From assembly GCA_013695055.1 (NCBI GenBank), contig JACDBF010000015.1:1-6856 (forward strand): a stretch of DNA of 6,856 nt, given 5' to 3'. Below are positions 5,456 through 6,856 of this stretch, piece by piece; position 1 is the stretch's first letter; each line of letters opens with the position of its first letter. Made by a program: the position numbers and the translations under genes. The stretch comes from Actinomycetota bacterium (GTDB lineage: Bacteria > Actinomycetota > CADDZG01 > WHSQ01). The notes beneath the pieces are model-generated. The model saw only the letters and a program-made list of their open reading frames with translations. It was not told the DNA's origin and searched no databases.

Positions 5456-6856
5456 TTAGAGGTAGCCGAGCCCCCGGAGAGACTCTTCTATGGCTGCCTC
5501 TTCCTCCTCTGAATAAGGTGAGCTCTCGTCTCTGTCCTCAAATGATAGGGCGGCGACCATCTCAACGGGCAATTGTTGGAGATGATCTTTGGAAAAAGCG
5601 TCTGCAATGACCGCACCGTCGAGTCCGGCCGGAACCTTGAGGCCTGCCTGATAGAGAAGAGTGGGGCATACGTCCGCCACCGACGCGGCGAGGTTCGAAT
5701 CCGTCTGCACTCCCGGTCCGTTCATGACCACTATCCCGGCGGGGTGGTGGACGCCGCGGGGAAGATGGGAGAGGTCGGTGAACGGGCGGTTGTGGAAGAT
5801 TTCGTCGTCCAGCTCGAAGCGATGATCCTTCAGCACCGGCAGGACATCGGGCGCGCCGTCGAGCGCGTCGCCATGGAACACGTCCTCAGACCGGTAGACG
5901 ACATCGGTCACTGGTTTCCCGTCCGGCCCCTGAAGGGCCAGAAACCGCGCGGCGATCTCACTCTTGAGGCTTCCGAGATCTTTCGGTTCGACGGTCCCGA
6001 AACGCTCTCGGCCTTTCAGGTTGACGAAGACTCCTTGCTGCGGTACCGGCGACGCGAACGCGCGCGTGTGCTGCCAGTCGACGGCTGCGAACGTCTTGCC
6101 TTTTGCTTCTCTGGCGACTTTCGCCGGGAGCAGTCGCTTCGCAAGAGGCACGAGCGATCGCGCGGCGCGCGTCTTCATGGCGCGCGCCGCGGGTTTCAGC
6201 TTCAGATATCCCCACTGCTCGAGCAACGAGTTGGTATGCGCGGAGAACTCCCATGCGGTGAAGCCGTGATCGGAGCAGATGAGAGTGGAACCGTCCGGGC
6301 CCGCGTAGTCCTCGAGCAGGCCGGCGATGTCGTCCATCGCGGCGAAGCACTCCGCGAGAGCGGGCCGCATCGAGCGCCCCTGCGGCGAGTCGTAGAGCTG
6401 CTCGGCGGGATCGAGGTAACGATAGTAGACATGTTGGAGACGGTCGGCGGATTCGAGCACGGTGAAGACGATGTCGACGGGATCATGCATCAACAGGTCT
6501 TCGAGGACGGCGCGCCGCTGCTTCAGGATTTCGAGCGCGTGCTCGCAGAGCGTGGCGTCCTTGTAGTCCTTCTCCCAGTTGGCGCTGGTGTCGACCTGGT
6601 ATCCGGGGACGATCGAGAGTATCCGCGCCTCGAGGGAAGGCGGGTGGGCGAAGCCCGTGAGCTGCTCTCCGAAGCCCGGCGTCATCATCCCCGAGACCAT
6701 CCAACCGTCGAGAGCTCGGGGCGGGTAGGAAAGCGGAAGGTTGTAGATGCCCGCGCGGAGCCCCTGCGCGTTGGCCATCTCCCACAGAGCCGGCGACTTG
6801 ATCTTGCCAGCGTGCATCAGCTCTTGGCGCTCGGACTGAGCATTGCCGCCGTAGAA
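5456..6856 (-). CDS. Alkaline-phosphatase-superfamily phosphohydrolase, second copy (5' end outside window)
   Basis: Paralogue of the phosphohydrolase at 1692-3308, alignable along its whole visible length. The frame stays open to the window edge. Residues before the ATG at 6817 (FYGGNAQ, 6836-6856) match the first copy's FGFTVGNAQ region, so that ATG is internal; by alignment about 70 residues are missing, including the first metal Asp and the Thr nucleophile. Visible ligands are Asp (6443-6445) and His (6431-6433) in DRLQH, Asp-His in SDHGF (6266-6271), and the second His of VHHPAG (5744-5746). A basic segment lies at about 6095-6205, as in the first copy, and the C-terminus ends in LRGLGYL. 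Its stop precedes the phosphoglycosyltransferase start by five bases, so the two are almost certainly one operon. Likely role: phosphate hydrolysis or transfer on a glycan or lipid intermediate; substrate unknown. Confidence 0.85.
   Translation of the reverse strand, partial: FYGGNAQSERQELMHAGKIKSPALWEMANAQGLRAGIYNLPLSYPPRALDGWMVSGMMTPGFGEQLTGFAHPPSLEARILSIVPGYQVDTSANWEKDYKDATLCEHALEILKQRRAVLEDLLMHDPVDIVFTVLESADRLQHVYYRYLDPAEQLYDSPQGRSMRPALAECFAAMDDIAGLLEDYAGPDGSTLICSDHGFTAWEFSAHTNSLLEQWGYLKLKPAARAMKTRAARSLVPLAKRLLPAKVAREAKGKTFAAVDWQHTRAFASPVPQQGVFVNLKGRERFGTVEPKDLGSLKSEIAARFLALQGPDGKPVTDVVYRSEDVFHGDALDGAPDVLPVLKDHRFELDDEIFHNRPFTDLSHLPRGVHHPAGIVVMNGPGVQTDSNLAASVADVCPTLLYQAGLKVPAGLDGAVIADAFSKDHLQQLPVEMVAALSFEDRDESSPYSEEEEAAIEESLRGLGYL

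Noticed and set aside
6779..6817. ATG at 6817 on the minus strand as the start of the second phosphohydrolase
   Set aside because: The frame continues open to the window edge and the residues before this ATG still match the paralogue, so the true start lies outside.
1..6856. CRISPR arrays, tRNA or rRNA genes, insertion sequences
   Set aside because: No regularly spaced direct repeats, no cloverleaf-like sequence and no transposase-like protein were seen on either strand.

Overview
The window looks like part of a cell-surface glycan (exopolysaccharide or capsule-type) locus from a GC-rich bacterium, most probably an actinobacterium. The base composition is high in GC. All four complete plus-strand genes start with GTG. 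The short four-helix DUF4383 protein belongs to a family I know mainly from Actinomycetota. A deep-branching group such as Thermoleophilia would fit, but that placement is a guess; no rRNA or other marker is present.

Layout: two gene groups converge on a hairpin-rich gap near 3.82-3.96 kb. The plus-strand group (25-3308) is a tight operon: a family 2 glycosyltransferase, a CDP-alcohol phosphotransferase with a complete signature motif, and an alkaline-phosphatase-superfamily phosphohydrolase. After a 107-base gap comes the DUF4383 membrane protein (3416-3817), possibly a separate unit. The gap then holds two strong perfect inverted repeats (3865-3890 and 3910-3960) that probably end transcription from both sides. 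The minus-strand group (6856 to 3963) holds a second phosphohydrolase, cut by the window edge and paralogous to the first, followed 5 bases later by a polyprenyl-phosphate phosphoglycosyltransferase of the WbaP/WcaJ type.

How the genes may work together: the phosphoglycosyltransferase would start repeat-unit synthesis by loading a sugar-phosphate onto undecaprenyl phosphate at the inner face of the membrane, and the glycosyltransferase would extend it. The CDP-alcohol phosphotransferase could supply a phosphodiester-linked alcohol or a phospholipid, and the two phosphohydrolases could trim or transfer phosphate groups on these intermediates. The first two roles follow from the families. The phosphate-decoration idea is inference from the gene set. 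The most notable observations are the two anciently diverged phosphohydrolase paralogues, one in each converging operon, and their almost identical C-terminal tails, which are encoded by almost entirely different codons.
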